Shown here in pieces: positions 52,417-61,388 of a stretch of 64,000 nucleotides of DNA. This DNA comes from Erythrobacter neustonensis. Its GTDB lineage: Bacteria; Pseudomonadota; Alphaproteobacteria; Sphingomonadales; Sphingomonadaceae. The position numbers and the translations under genes are program-made. The DNA lies in NCBI RefSeq assembly GCF_001663175.1, contig NZ_CP016033.1:2790001-2854000 (forward strand). Reading direction: 5' to 3'. Under the pieces are notes generated by a model. That model was not told where the DNA came from. It did not search any database and was given only the letters and a program-made list of their open reading frames with translations. Every line of letters begins with the position of its first letter. The first letter of the stretch is position 1.

Positions 52417-53847
52417 ATGGATAACGCAGCCGAAACCGGGTCGCTGGCCGCGCGGCCCCTGTTCTTTTGCGGCATCGGCGGGTCCGGAATGCTGCCCCTT
52501 GCCCAGATCGCCCACGGCCTCGGCCACCCGGTCGCAGGATCGGATCGCAGCCGCGACCAGGGGCGCACGCCCGAGAAATTCGCCTGGATGGAAGCGAATG
52601 GCTTTGCGCTGTTTCCGCAGGACGGCAGCGGCGTGACCTCGCCCGATCAGGTGCTTATCGCATCGGCCGCGATCGAGGATAGCGTGCCCGAGGTTGCCCG
52701 CGCGCGTGCCTTGGGCTGCGAGAGATTGAGCCGCGCCGAACTGCTCTCGCGGCTGTTCAACGCCGCCGAAACCTCGGTTGCGGTTGGCGGGACATCGGGC
52801 AAATCGACCGTAACCGGAATGATCGGCTGGATCATGGCCGAGGCGGGGCGCGATCCCACGGTGATGAACGGCGCGGTTATGAAGAACTTCGTCTCGCCCG
52901 CTAATCCCTTTGCCAGCGCGCGGATCGGCGGCGCGCCGGGTGCGTTCGTCAGCGAGGTCGACGAAAGCGACGGCTCGATCGCGCTCTATCGCCCCAGCGT
53001 GGGCGTGCTGCTCAATGTCAGCCTCGACCACAAGAGCATCGAGGAACTGCGCGAATTGTTCGGCAATTACGTCGCGGCCTCGGATACCGCGGTGATCAAT
53101 CTCGATAGTGCCGAAGCCGCAGGACTTGCCGCGCGCGCCCGCGCTGCCGTGACTTACGGTTTGCAGCAAACATCGGCGGATATTTCGGCGGCGCCGGATT
53201 CGATCGCGATGACCGCAACCGGAATCGCAGCGCAGGTGATCGACAACCGCACAGGCGAAACCTTCGCGCTCGCGCTGCCGATGCCGGGGATGCATAACCT
53301 GTCGAACGCGCTCGCCGCGATCGCCGCCGCGAGTGCTGCGGGCATTGCGGTGGGCGAGGCGGTGCGCGCGCTGCACGGCTTTGCCGGCCTTGCGCGCCGG
53401 TTCGATGTGGTCGGCACGTCGCCTGCGGGGATCACCGTGATCGACGATTTTGGCCACAACCCGGAAAAATGCGCCGCCACCCTGCGCACGCTGAAAGCAA
53501 CGCCGGGCCGCGTGATCGCGTTCTTCCAGCCGCACGGCTATGGCCCCTTGCGCCAGATGGGTGAGGAACTTGCCGGCACTTTCGCACGCGAACTGGGGCC
53601 GGAGGATATCACGATCCTGTGCAATCCGGTCTATTTCGGCGGCACGGTCGATCGCAGCATCGGCAGCGAGCGGATCAGCGCACTGATCGCGCAGCACGGC
53701 GGCACCGCCGAGCATATCGCCTCGCGCGAAGATTGCGGCAACCGCATCGTCGCCCTCGCCCGGCCGGGCGACCGGATCGCGGTGATGGGCGCGCGCGACG
53801 ACACCTTGAGCGAATTTGCCCGGTCGCTGCTGGCGCGCCTCGCGTGA
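52417..53847 (+). CDS. mpl: Mur ligase, Mpl-like (UDP-MurNAc:tripeptide ligase)
   Basis: 476 aa. FFCGIGGSGMLPLAQIAHGLGH is the N-terminal MurC/Mpl UDP-binding motif, GGTSGKSTVTGM the ATP P-loop, and EVDESDGSI plus LNVSLDHKS the Mur ligase centre. The length and the divergent LD-carboxypeptidase partner favour Mpl, which reattaches recycled L-Ala-D-Glu-mDAP to UDP-MurNAc; a second MurC is the alternative. Its stop overlaps the GTG of the next gene. Confidence 0.85.
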   Translation: MDNAAETGSLAARPLFFCGIGGSGMLPLAQIAHGLGHPVAGSDRSRDQGRTPEKFAWMEANGFALFPQDGSGVTSPDQVLIASAAIEDSVPEVARARALGCERLSRAELLSRLFNAAETSVAVGGTSGKSTVTGMIGWIMAEAGRDPTVMNGAVMKNFVSPANPFASARIGGAPGAFVSEVDESDGSIALYRPSVGVLLNVSLDHKSIEELRELFGNYVAASDTAVINLDSAEAAGLAARARAAVTYGLQQTSADISAAPDSIAMTATGIAAQVIDNRTGETFALALPMPGMHNLSNALAAIAAASAAGIAVGEAVRALHGFAGLARRFDVVGTSPAGITVIDDFGHNPEKCAATLRTLKATPGRVIAFFQPHGYGPLRQMGEELAGTFARELGPEDITILCNPVYFGGTVDRSIGSERISALIAQHGGTAEHIASREDCGNRIVALARPGDRIAVMGARDDTLSEFARSLLARLA

Positions 53848-54122
53848 CGCTTTATGCCCGCGCGCGCCGCCACGCGTGGCGTATGGCTGCCGTGACGGTG
53901 TTGGCGGTGCTGATGGTGGTGGTGGCCGATCGTTTCGTGGGCCATTCGACGCTCGCCTTTGCCGCAGCGATCGTGATGCTGATCTTGGCGAACGCGCCGA
54001 TGTTGAAATTCAACTGCCCGCGCTGCGGCAAGAATGCCTTTTTCCGCGGCCCTTTCGTGGTGTTCTGGCCCAACCGCGTCTGCACACGCTGCGGCCATGA
54101 TCTGGACGGACCGCGCGCCTAG
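53844..54122 (+). CDS. Small membrane protein with C-terminal zinc ribbon
   Basis: 92 aa from a GTG in a GTGA overlap with mpl. Two hydrophobic helices (about residues 13-31 and 37-52) precede CPRCGKNAFF and CTRCGHDL, a four-cysteine zinc ribbon. DUF983-like in layout. The stop overlaps the stop of the convergent hemoglobin gene (CTAG shared). Too small to assign a function. Confidence 0.7.
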   Translation: MTLYARARRHAWRMAAVTVLAVLMVVVADRFVGHSTLAFAAAIVMLILANAPMLKFNCPRCGKNAFFRGPFVVFWPNRVCTRCGHDLDGPRA

Positions 54123-54655
54123 CGTTCGATCACGTCGCGCGACATCGGGGCAAGCTTGGCGAGCAGACGGTTCTGCGCGGCGAAGGGCACGTTCGCCTCG
54201 CGCATCGCAGCCTGAAGGTTTTCGACCAGCGCGTTCATGTCCCCGCGGGTGACACCCATGTCGGGGTGCGCGGTCTTCATGTCGCGCCCGGTGTAATCGC
54301 ACCCGGCATTGAGCAGGTAGCAGAACTGTTCGGACAAGGTGCGCTTCAGCCGGACCATATCGTGCGCGGCGAAGATCGCGGCAATGCGCGGATCGGCCTG
54401 CGACAGATCGACCGTGCGCGCCGCGATCCGCGCAATCCCTTCGCGCCCGCCGAACGATGCGGCAAGCCGCGCGCTTTCATAGGGGTTGGCTCCGGCATTG
54501 GCATTGGACTGCGCATAGGGTTCGGCCGGGATTTCGCCGGTCACAGGATCGCGCTCCTTCACCGTCACGCCGAATTCGGCATCCCAGTCGGTGGCTTCGG
54601 CGGGCGCCTGTTGCATCAGCATCAGGGCAGCGGTGGCAGTGGCGGCGAGCAGCAT
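54119..54655 (-). CDS. Exported group I truncated hemoglobin-like protein
   Basis: 178 aa from the ATG at 54655 (GGAG 8 bases upstream; a TTG at 54661 is possible). A signal peptide (cleavage near AEA, residue 20) and a linker of about 45 residues precede a globin domain: GGREGIARIA, DPRIAAIF, LSEQFCYLL, CDYTGRDMKTAHPDMGV with the proximal His at about residue 130, and a final LAPMSRDVIE. This is the truncated (2/2) group I pattern. An exported truncated hemoglobin is uncommon; roles in NO or oxygen chemistry in the periplasm are possible. It follows the DUF3034 gene by 24 bases. Confidence 0.85.
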   Translation of the reverse strand: MLLAATATAALMLMQQAPAEATDWDAEFGVTVKERDPVTGEIPAEPYAQSNANAGANPYESARLAASFGGREGIARIAARTVDLSQADPRIAAIFAAHDMVRLKRTLSEQFCYLLNAGCDYTGRDMKTAHPDMGVTRGDMNALVENLQAAMREANVPFAAQNRLLAKLAPMSRDVIER

Positions 54656-54679
54656 CGGCAAGGCTCCGGCAATAGGGGA

Positions 54680-55711
54680 TCAAAAGGCGACCTGCGCGGA
54701 GACGAACCCGCCGCGCTGGCCCGAGAAGGTGGCGACAGCGCCAAGGTCGACATAAGCCGCGGTCATCGTGAGATGATCGGTCAGCGCATAGGCGGCGAAC
54801 AGATCGATCCAGTCATCCTCCCCCAGCCCGAGATTGTCGGGCTTGGTGCGGTATTCGGCGCCGACGACCATCCGGCGCGACAATTGGTAGCCGAGCGAAC
54901 CTTCGAATTGCAGCGCATGATCTGCGGTGCCCGATCCGAAGCCGAGCAGGCCAAGTTCGTTCGCCCTGGTGTATCGCAGCGTCGCATTCGCCAGCAGACT
55001 GCGCGCGAGCAGCAGTTTGGTCGCGCTCAGCGTAATATCGGTGCCGCTGTCATCGGCCGCGCCCAGCGCGCGCACCAGTGCGCCGTCGCGGCTGCGCTTG
55101 TGTTCGATACCCAGCGCGATCTGCGGCAGCCACGCTGCGCCATAGACAAGATCGCCCGCGATCCGCAGCTTGGCTCCGTAAGTGTCGAGATTGAACGTGT
55201 AGCCCTGCCCGATGCCGAGCGCCGCGCCGGCATCGCGGGTATCGAAATCGGCGCGCGCGATTGTAACCTCGATCCGGTCGCCGATGCCCAGCGCCGCGCC
55301 GTAGGACCGCCAACCGAAATCGGGCAGTTCGATGGCGGTGACGTGCGCCGAAAGGCCCACGCCGCGGCCCGTCTGCCGTCCGGCAATCGTCGCCCAGCGC
55401 GCCAGTCCGCCGCCCGAAGATCCCTCGACCGTGGTGACGCCGTTGGTGAGCAGCAGCTTGCTGCCACGAACGGGGCGCTGCAGCCCATCCGCCAGGCGCG
55501 GCGCAGCGAGCCTGTTAGCGGCCCGATCAAGCGGTGCGATTGCCGGGGGGGACGCCTTCACGCCGGGTTCGCGCATGGCTGGCACAGCAGGTTCGTCATT
55601 AACCACGACCTGCTCGATCCGGGCATCCAGCACGGGCCGATAGGCGATGAAAGGAGCATTGGCGTCGGCGATCAGAACGGCGCAGGACATACTGGCGCTA
55701 AGCAAAAACAT
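54680..55711 (-). CDS. DUF3034 family outer-membrane barrel-like protein
   Basis: 343 aa with a short signal peptide. LLLTNGVTTVEGSSGGGLARWATI, SYGAALGIGDRIEVTIARADFDT and AALGIGQGYTFNLDTYGAKLRIAGD are DUF3034 landmarks. Alternating beta-strand pattern ending in a C-terminal phenylalanine (VSAQVAF) fits an outer-membrane barrel. Function unknown. It heads the operon with the truncated hemoglobin gene and is divergent from the cupredoxin gene across 86 bases. Confidence 0.85.
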   Translation of the reverse strand: MFLLSASMSCAVLIADANAPFIAYRPVLDARIEQVVVNDEPAVPAMREPGVKASPPAIAPLDRAANRLAAPRLADGLQRPVRGSKLLLTNGVTTVEGSSGGGLARWATIAGRQTGRGVGLSAHVTAIELPDFGWRSYGAALGIGDRIEVTIARADFDTRDAGAALGIGQGYTFNLDTYGAKLRIAGDLVYGAAWLPQIALGIEHKRSRDGALVRALGAADDSGTDITLSATKLLLARSLLANATLRYTRANELGLLGFGSGTADHALQFEGSLGYQLSRRMVVGAEYRTKPDNLGLGEDDWIDLFAAYALTDHLTMTAAYVDLGAVATFSGQRGGFVSAQVAF

Positions 55712-55797
55712 CGTCCGGCGCCTAGGGTTAAACGGTTTCCAAAATTTAAACCTCGCAGGCAGAATTTGTTAACGCCTCTGACTTAGCGGGCTCTGCA

Positions 55798-56436
55798 ATG
55801 ACCCATAGCCTGCGTTCACGATTAACCCTTTTCGCCATTGCGCTTTTGGGCGGTGGCAGCACATTTTTGGCATTCGCCGTGGCCGCCGCTCCACCCGCCA
55901 GCCTGCGTGTGCAGGTGGTCGATGCGAGCGGAATGCCGCTGCGCGATGCAGTGGTCGAACTGCGCCCGGCAAACGCGAGCGGCGGCGCGATCCGGTTCCC
56001 GTGGAAGATGGGAATGGCGCAGAAGAACCGCCAGTTCGTGCCCGGCACGCTGATCGTTGCGAAAGGCAGCACGGTCGCCTTCCCCAATCTCGATAACGTG
56101 CGCCATTCGATCTACAGCTTTTCCAAGCCGGCGCGGTTCGCGATCGACCTTTATGGCCGTGACCAGACCCGCACCCAGACCTTCAATGTTGCGGGCAGCA
56201 TCAAACTGGGCTGCAATATCCACGATGACATGCGCGGCTATATCCGCGTCACCGACACGCCCTTTGCCGCCAAGACCGATCACAACGGCTATGCCACGCT
56301 GACCGGGATGGCAGGCGGCAGCGCCAGCCTGACCGTGTGGCATCCGATGCTGCGCACGCCCACGGGCGAAAAGCGGTCGGCGATCACGATCACGGGCGGC
56401 GCGCAGAACCACAAGCTGGCGGTCGCATTGCGATGA
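55798..56436 (+). CDS. Exported cupredoxin-like protein (annotated elsewhere as methylamine utilization protein)
   Basis: 212 aa with a signal peptide to about residue 31. A type-1 copper site is suggested by His103 (VRHSIYSF), Cys139 (LGCNIHDDM), His142 and Met145. The C-terminal part is a carboxypeptidase-regulatory-like or Big-type beta domain. A role as an electron carrier or copper/redox sensor in the periplasm follows from the fold. The stop overlaps the ATG of the GGDEF-EAL gene (ATGA), which suggests a shared pathway. No methylamine dehydrogenase genes are present, so that label should not be taken as function. Confidence 0.87.
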   Translation: MTHSLRSRLTLFAIALLGGGSTFLAFAVAAAPPASLRVQVVDASGMPLRDAVVELRPANASGGAIRFPWKMGMAQKNRQFVPGTLIVAKGSTVAFPNLDNVRHSIYSFSKPARFAIDLYGRDQTRTQTFNVAGSIKLGCNIHDDMRGYIRVTDTPFAAKTDHNGYATLTGMAGGSASLTVWHPMLRTPTGEKRSAITITGGAQNHKLAVALR

Positions 56437-58760
56437 GCACGGCATTTCCACGCGCGCTGTTGTCGCGGTTGGCCAACCTGCGGATCGGATCGCTGCGGGC
56501 GCGCATCGCGCTGCTGTTTGCCGCGCTGTTTGCCGCGGTGCTGGGCGTGGTGGTGATGCTTGCAGCCGGTGCGCTCGCCAATTTCGGCGAAGACAGCGCG
56601 GCGCGCGACATGGCCGCCAATGCGCGCGTGTTCGACGAGATCCTCGCCGCACGCGCGCGCCAGATGAGCGATGAGGCAGGCGTCCTCGCCCACGATTTCG
56701 GCTTCCGCGAGGCGGTCGCGACGGGCGATGCGCCCACCATTGCGAGCGCGCTCACGAGCCTCAAGGACCGCGCGGGCAGCGACATGGCATTCGTCCTCAC
56801 GCTCGAAGGCGAGGTGCTGACCGCCGATGCTGCGGGGATTCCTGCGCCGCACACGCTCTGGACGAAGCTCGACGCGGGCAAGACCCGCGGGATCATCCGT
56901 TCGGGCCGCGGTCTTGCATTGGCGGCTGCCGCCCCGATCGAAGCGCCCGACCTGATCGGCTGGCTGGTAATCGCCCAGCCCTTCGACCGCGCCGAGCTTG
57001 ACCGGCTGGTCGAACTCGCCCCGATCGCGCTTGGGGCGCAGGTGGTCGAAAATTCGCGGCAGCAGCGCTGGCTGCGCACCGCGCGCGCGGACACCGTGTT
57101 CGAGCGCGAGCTTGGCGGCGAGCGCACGCTGGTCCACGTCTCGGACCTGGCCGTTTTGCAGGAGGGGATCAGCCCGCGGCTGGTGCTGCGACATCCCTTG
57201 GCACAAAGCTTGGCCGCATTTGGCCACCTCAAGCTGCTGCTCGGCGCGCTCGCGGCGGCGGGGATCGCACTGGTGCTGGCGATGGGCTGGCGGATTGCGC
57301 GTTCGGTAACCGAACCGCTCGAACAGCTCGACGAGGCGACCCGCGCAATCAGCGAAGGCCGCGAAATCAGCCTCGATATCGTCACCGACGACGAGGTTGG
57401 CCGGCTGGCCGAAAGCTTCAACCAGATGGTTGCCGCGATCGACGAACGCGAAAGACAGATCATCCATGTCGGCCTGCATGACGGGTTGACCGGTCTGCCC
57501 AACCGCAAGCTGTTCACCGAGCAGCTCGGCAACACGCTCGCACGGCGGCGCGGGGATGAACGCGTGATGGTGGCCTATGTCGATCTCGACGATTTCAAGA
57601 TGGTCAACGATTCGCTGGGCCATCCGGCGGGCGACGCCTTGTTGCGGATCATCGCCGATCACCTGCGCGAAGACCTGCCCGATGCGCTGATCGCCCGGCT
57701 GGGCGGCGATGAATTCGCGATCCTGATCGACAATATCGACCCAAAAACACCCATCGAAACGATCGCCGACCGGTTGCAGAACTGCTTCGACCGGCCAATC
57801 ATGATCAACGGACAGGCGGCGCAATCGGGCGCGAGCATCGGCATCGCGATCGCGCCGGGTGACAGCAATGACGGCGCCACGTTGATGAAGCATGCCGATC
57901 TGGCGCTGTACCGGGCGAAGCACGAAGGCAAGGCGACCTACCATTTCTTCGAGCCTGCGCTTGACGAAGCGGCCCGTCGCCGCCGCCAGATGGAGCTCGA
58001 TCTGCGCGCCGCGATCAAGGACGGCGGCTTCACGCTCAATTTCCAGCCGCTCTACAATCTTGCAGAACGCCGGCTGACCGGGTTCGAGGCGCTGATCCGC
58101 TGGAACCATCCTGTGCGCGGGCGGATCAATCCGGCCGAATTCATCCCGCTGGCCGAGGAAACCGGACTGATCATCCCGATCGGCGAATGGGTGATGCGCG
58201 AGGCCTGCCGGCTTGCCAGCAAGTGGCCCTCCGATGTCACTGTCGCAGTCAATGTCAGTGCCAAGCAATTCGCCGCCGGCGGGATCGCATCGACCGTGAT
58301 GTCGGCGCTTTCGTCGAGCGGATTGCCCGCGCACCGGCTCGAACTGGAAATCACCGAAAGCATCTTCATCGCCGATGTCGAAACCACGCTGACGACCCTG
58401 CATTCGCTGCGCAACATCGGGGTGCGGATTGCGCTCGACGATTTCGGGACGGGTTATTCCTCGTTGAGCTACCTGCGCTCCTTCCCGTTCGACAAAGTCA
58501 AGATCGACCGCAGCTTCATCGAGGATCTGGGCACGAGCACCAGCGGCCACGCGATGATCCGCGCGATCACGATGCTAGCCGAAGCGCTGGGCATGGAAAC
58601 GCTGGCCGAAGGCGTCGAGGATGTCGCGCAGTTCGAAGTGCTCGAACGCGAAGGTTGCCAGAACATCCAGGGCTATCTGTTCTCGCGCCCGGTCGAAGCC
58701 GATGCGGTGTTCGGATTGCTGCGCGAAGGCGCAGGTTATCAGCGGCAGTTGGCAGGCTGA
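56433..58760 (+). CDS. Membrane GGDEF-EAL bifunctional c-di-GMP enzyme with periplasmic sensor and HAMP
   Basis: 775 aa. Transmembrane helix at about 26-48, periplasmic sensor domain at about 50-260 (Cache-like), second helix at about 266-288, HAMP at about 289-340, GGDEF 424-428 and EAL 552-554 with intact NVS (607), DDFGTG (669), AEGVE (725) and QGY (746). It can in principle make and degrade c-di-GMP. Translational coupling to the cupredoxin gene suggests that the periplasmic domain reads the cupredoxin or its redox/copper state. Confidence 0.9.
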   Translation: MSTAFPRALLSRLANLRIGSLRARIALLFAALFAAVLGVVVMLAAGALANFGEDSAARDMAANARVFDEILAARARQMSDEAGVLAHDFGFREAVATGDAPTIASALTSLKDRAGSDMAFVLTLEGEVLTADAAGIPAPHTLWTKLDAGKTRGIIRSGRGLALAAAAPIEAPDLIGWLVIAQPFDRAELDRLVELAPIALGAQVVENSRQQRWLRTARADTVFERELGGERTLVHVSDLAVLQEGISPRLVLRHPLAQSLAAFGHLKLLLGALAAAGIALVLAMGWRIARSVTEPLEQLDEATRAISEGREISLDIVTDDEVGRLAESFNQMVAAIDERERQIIHVGLHDGLTGLPNRKLFTEQLGNTLARRRGDERVMVAYVDLDDFKMVNDSLGHPAGDALLRIIADHLREDLPDALIARLGGDEFAILIDNIDPKTPIETIADRLQNCFDRPIMINGQAAQSGASIGIAIAPGDSNDGATLMKHADLALYRAKHEGKATYHFFEPALDEAARRRRQMELDLRAAIKDGGFTLNFQPLYNLAERRLTGFEALIRWNHPVRGRINPAEFIPLAEETGLIIPIGEWVMREACRLASKWPSDVTVAVNVSAKQFAAGGIASTVMSALSSSGLPAHRLELEITESIFIADVETTLTTLHSLRNIGVRIALDDFGTGYSSLSYLRSFPFDKVKIDRSFIEDLGTSTSGHAMIRAITMLAEALGMETLAEGVEDVAQFEVLEREGCQNIQGYLFSRPVEADAVFGLLREGAGYQRQLAG

Positions 58761-58787
58761 GCGCCCGCGGCAATCGCCCTGCCCCGC

Positions 58788-59570
58788 TCAGTCGGGAAGC
58801 TGGGTGACGCTGACCTTCTGGCTGTTGAAATAGAGCGGGCCAAATGCGGTCAGGAACGCGACATCGCCGCTGTCGCGGCCGATGCCAATCTTGGCCATCT
58901 CGCCTTCGGTCGCCATCCCGGTCGCGTCGACCAGATGCCATTCGCCGCCGAGGAACACCTCGGCCACCGCGTGGAAATCGGGCGGGGTGACGCCGGGGGC
59001 ATAGACGCTGGCGAAGCGCGCGGGGATTTCTCCGGCGCGCGCCAGCGTGATCAGCAGGTGCGCATAATCGCGGCAGACGCCTTCGCGCCCGTGGAAGGTG
59101 TCGATCGCGGTCGTGTCCGAATTGCTCGACCCCGGGACATAGGACAGGTGCCGCGCCACCCAGTCACGGATCGCCGCCAGCCGCGCGCCGCCCTGGAAGC
59201 GGCCGAAGTTGCTGTCGACGAAATCGGTAAACTGGTTCGAGGCGCAATAGCGCGACGGCAGCAGATATTGCACGGTCTCGCCCGGCAGGCGGTGCGGCGG
59301 GATCGCGGGCAGCACTGCCGGATCGCGCAAGATCCGCTCGATCCGCACGATCGCGCGATAATCGGCGGTGAATTGTCCTTCGGTGCGCAGCCAGATCCGC
59401 TCGCCGATATTATCCTGCGCAGGCACGCGGGCAAGGTGCTCGCACGGCGACAGCAGCAATTCGGAGTGTTCGATGATCTGCTCGGGGATCGCGGCGGCTT
59501 CGATCTGAAGCAGCAGGTCGCAGGCGCGCGACAGGTTGTAATCAAGTTGAACGTTGATCTGAAGGCGCAA
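58788..59570 (-). CDS. Transglutaminase-like cysteine protease family protein
   Basis: 260 aa from a TTG start at 59570; no in-frame ATG precedes it. The triad is Cys166 (GREGVCRDYAH), His200 (PDFHAVAEVF) and Asp215 (VDATG). Cytoplasmic; such proteins often act as proteases or amidases in D-aspartyl or cyanophycin-like metabolism. Convergent with the GGDEF-EAL gene (27 bases). Confidence 0.86.
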   Translation of the reverse strand: MRLQINVQLDYNLSRACDLLLQIEAAAIPEQIIEHSELLLSPCEHLARVPAQDNIGERIWLRTEGQFTADYRAIVRIERILRDPAVLPAIPPHRLPGETVQYLLPSRYCASNQFTDFVDSNFGRFQGGARLAAIRDWVARHLSYVPGSSNSDTTAIDTFHGREGVCRDYAHLLITLARAGEIPARFASVYAPGVTPPDFHAVAEVFLGGEWHLVDATGMATEGEMAKIGIGRDSGDVAFLTAFGPLYFNSQKVSVTQLPD

Positions 59571-59672
59571 GATGTGTGTCCGTTCGCATAAGGTCGTGCG
59601 CCCAGGTGCGACAACTGGGCGTTAACTGGGGACGACAGGCGCATTTGCCAAGCCGCGCGGGCTGCGCAATCC

Positions 59673-60329
59673 TCAGCCTTCGCGGGGCTCGTCGGCCAGC
59701 GCCTTGCGGCCCGCTTCCTCGCGTGCGACCGCGCGCTGGTAGGCGGGGCGTGCGGTAAGCCGCTCGCGGTAGGCCTTGAGGCTGCCGGGCACGCCCTCGT
59801 CCAGCCCGACGCTGGCGGCAAGGATCAGCGCATAACCGATGCAGATATCCGCCACGGTGAAGCGGTCGGCGCACAGGAATTCGCGCGTGGCAAGGCGCTG
59901 TTCGATCTTCACCAGCCGCTTGTGGAACCACTTGGCGTAAGCCTGCCCCGCCTCCTGCAACCCCTTGTCCTTTTCGAACAGGCAGAAGCGCATATAGACC
60001 GTCTGCGGGAAGGTGATCGTCGCATCCGCATGATAGGTGTAATCGAGATAGGCGGCATAATCCGCCTCGCCCGGCGCGATCGCCAGTAGGCTCGGCCCGG
60101 CGCGCGTGGCGAGGTAATGCGCGATCGCGCAGCTTTCGGTCAGCCTGTCCTCGCCATCGATCAGCAGCGGCACCGTGCCGAGCGGGTTCAGCGCGAGATA
60201 TTCGGGCGCAAGATAGCGCGGCGGGAACGGGAGGATGCGCAGATCGATCTCGGCCCCCGCCTCCTCCGCCGCCCAAGTCGCGCGCAGCCCGCGCGACCCT
60301 GCGCAGGTGTAGAGGATCGGCTTGGTCAT
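59673..60329 (-). CDS. Glutathione S-transferase family protein
   Basis: 218 aa from the ATG at 60329. Thioredoxin-like N-terminal domain with LNPLGTVPLLIDG and ESCAIAHYL, then a helical C-terminal domain with CADRFTVADI. Substrate unknown. It is 10 bases downstream of the DUF808 gene on the same strand, so an operon is likely. Confidence 0.87.
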   Translation of the reverse strand: MTKPILYTCAGSRGLRATWAAEEAGAEIDLRILPFPPRYLAPEYLALNPLGTVPLLIDGEDRLTESCAIAHYLATRAGPSLLAIAPGEADYAAYLDYTYHADATITFPQTVYMRFCLFEKDKGLQEAGQAYAKWFHKRLVKIEQRLATREFLCADRFTVADICIGYALILAASVGLDEGVPGSLKAYRERLTARPAYQRAVAREEAGRKALADEPREG

Positions 60330-60339
60330 GGGCGGGCGC

Positions 60340-61287
60340 TCAATGCGCCTTGTCCGCGCCGATCTTGAACACCTTGTGGACCACGAAAGCGATGATCGCG
60401 CCAAGGATCAGCCCTACCACCGCCGACAGCGCGGTCGCGGTCAGCCAGCCGGCGACCCCGCCTGCCGCGCCCGTCATTCCGGCAACCGCAACCTCGGCCC
60501 CGTGGATCGGATCGTAGAGCCCGTCCCAGCCCAGCTTGTGCAGGCTGTCGACCACGATGTGACCGCCCACCCACAGCATCGCGACCGTGCCGACGATCGA
60601 CAGTGTCACCAGCAGCTTGGGCACGAAGCGCAGCAGGAACCGCCCGAAGGCCTGCGCCGCCGAACTTGCCTTCTTGGTGAGGTGAAGCCCGATATCGTCC
60701 AGCTTCACGATCAGCCCGACCGCGCCATAGACCGCGATGGTCACGACCACCGCCACCAGCGCCAGCACCGCACCGCGCATCACCAGCGATTCGCTGGCAA
60801 CCTCGGCCAATGCGATCGCCATGATTTCGGCCGAGAGGATGAAATCGGTGCGGATCGCCCCGCCCACGCGCTCGTTCTCGAAGGCGACCGGATCCGTGAT
60901 CTCGTCCTCGAGCGTTTCGCCGTGCTTGCCGAAGCCCAGCTTCTCCATCACCTTTTCCGCGCCTTCATAGGCCAGGAACGACCCGCCCAGCAGCAGCAGC
61001 CAGACGATCGCCTGCGGCAGAAATTCGGACAACAGCAGCGCGGCAGGCAGCAGGAAGACCAGCTTGTTCTTGAGGCTGCCCTTGGTGATCTTCCAGATGA
61101 TCGGCAGCTCGCGCGCCGGGGAAAGCCCAGTGACATAGCTCGGCGTGACCGCCGCATCGTCGATCACGACGCCCGCGGTCTTGGTGCCTGCGCGTCCTGC
61201 GGCGACCGCGATATCGTCGATCGACGCCGCCGATGCCTTGGCGATCACCGAAATGTCGTCGAGCAGCGCAACCAGTCCTGTCGGCAC
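60340..61287 (-). CDS. DUF808 (YedI-like) inner-membrane protein
   Basis: 315 aa from a GTG at 61287 with an ideal AAGGGGGA site 8 bases upstream; this gives MPTGLVALLDDIS, the expected start. LLDDISVIAK, KTAGVVIDDAAVTP and multiple transmembrane helices mark the YedI family, whose function is unknown. Divergent from rpsF. An in-frame ATG at 61317 lacks a ribosome site. Confidence 0.87.
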   Translation of the reverse strand: MPTGLVALLDDISVIAKASAASIDDIAVAAGRAGTKTAGVVIDDAAVTPSYVTGLSPARELPIIWKITKGSLKNKLVFLLPAALLLSEFLPQAIVWLLLLGGSFLAYEGAEKVMEKLGFGKHGETLEDEITDPVAFENERVGGAIRTDFILSAEIMAIALAEVASESLVMRGAVLALVAVVVTIAVYGAVGLIVKLDDIGLHLTKKASSAAQAFGRFLLRFVPKLLVTLSIVGTVAMLWVGGHIVVDSLHKLGWDGLYDPIHGAEVAVAGMTGAAGGVAGWLTATALSAVVGLILGAIIAFVVHKVFKIGADKAH

Positions 61288-61388
61288 GGTAATAATCCCC
61301 CTTGATGCGATTCGCATAAGCCAAAGCGCGCGCCTGCCCGTCCTGTTCCTTGCGCACAAGACTTGCATTCGCCCCCGAACCCTGTAAG

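Noticed and set aside
55798..56436. Methylamine utilization role for the cupredoxin
   Set aside because: No methylamine dehydrogenase (mau) genes in the window; the label comes from loose family naming.
56289..58550. Minus-strand open frame of 753 codons
   Set aside because: Antisense shadow of the GGDEF-EAL gene.
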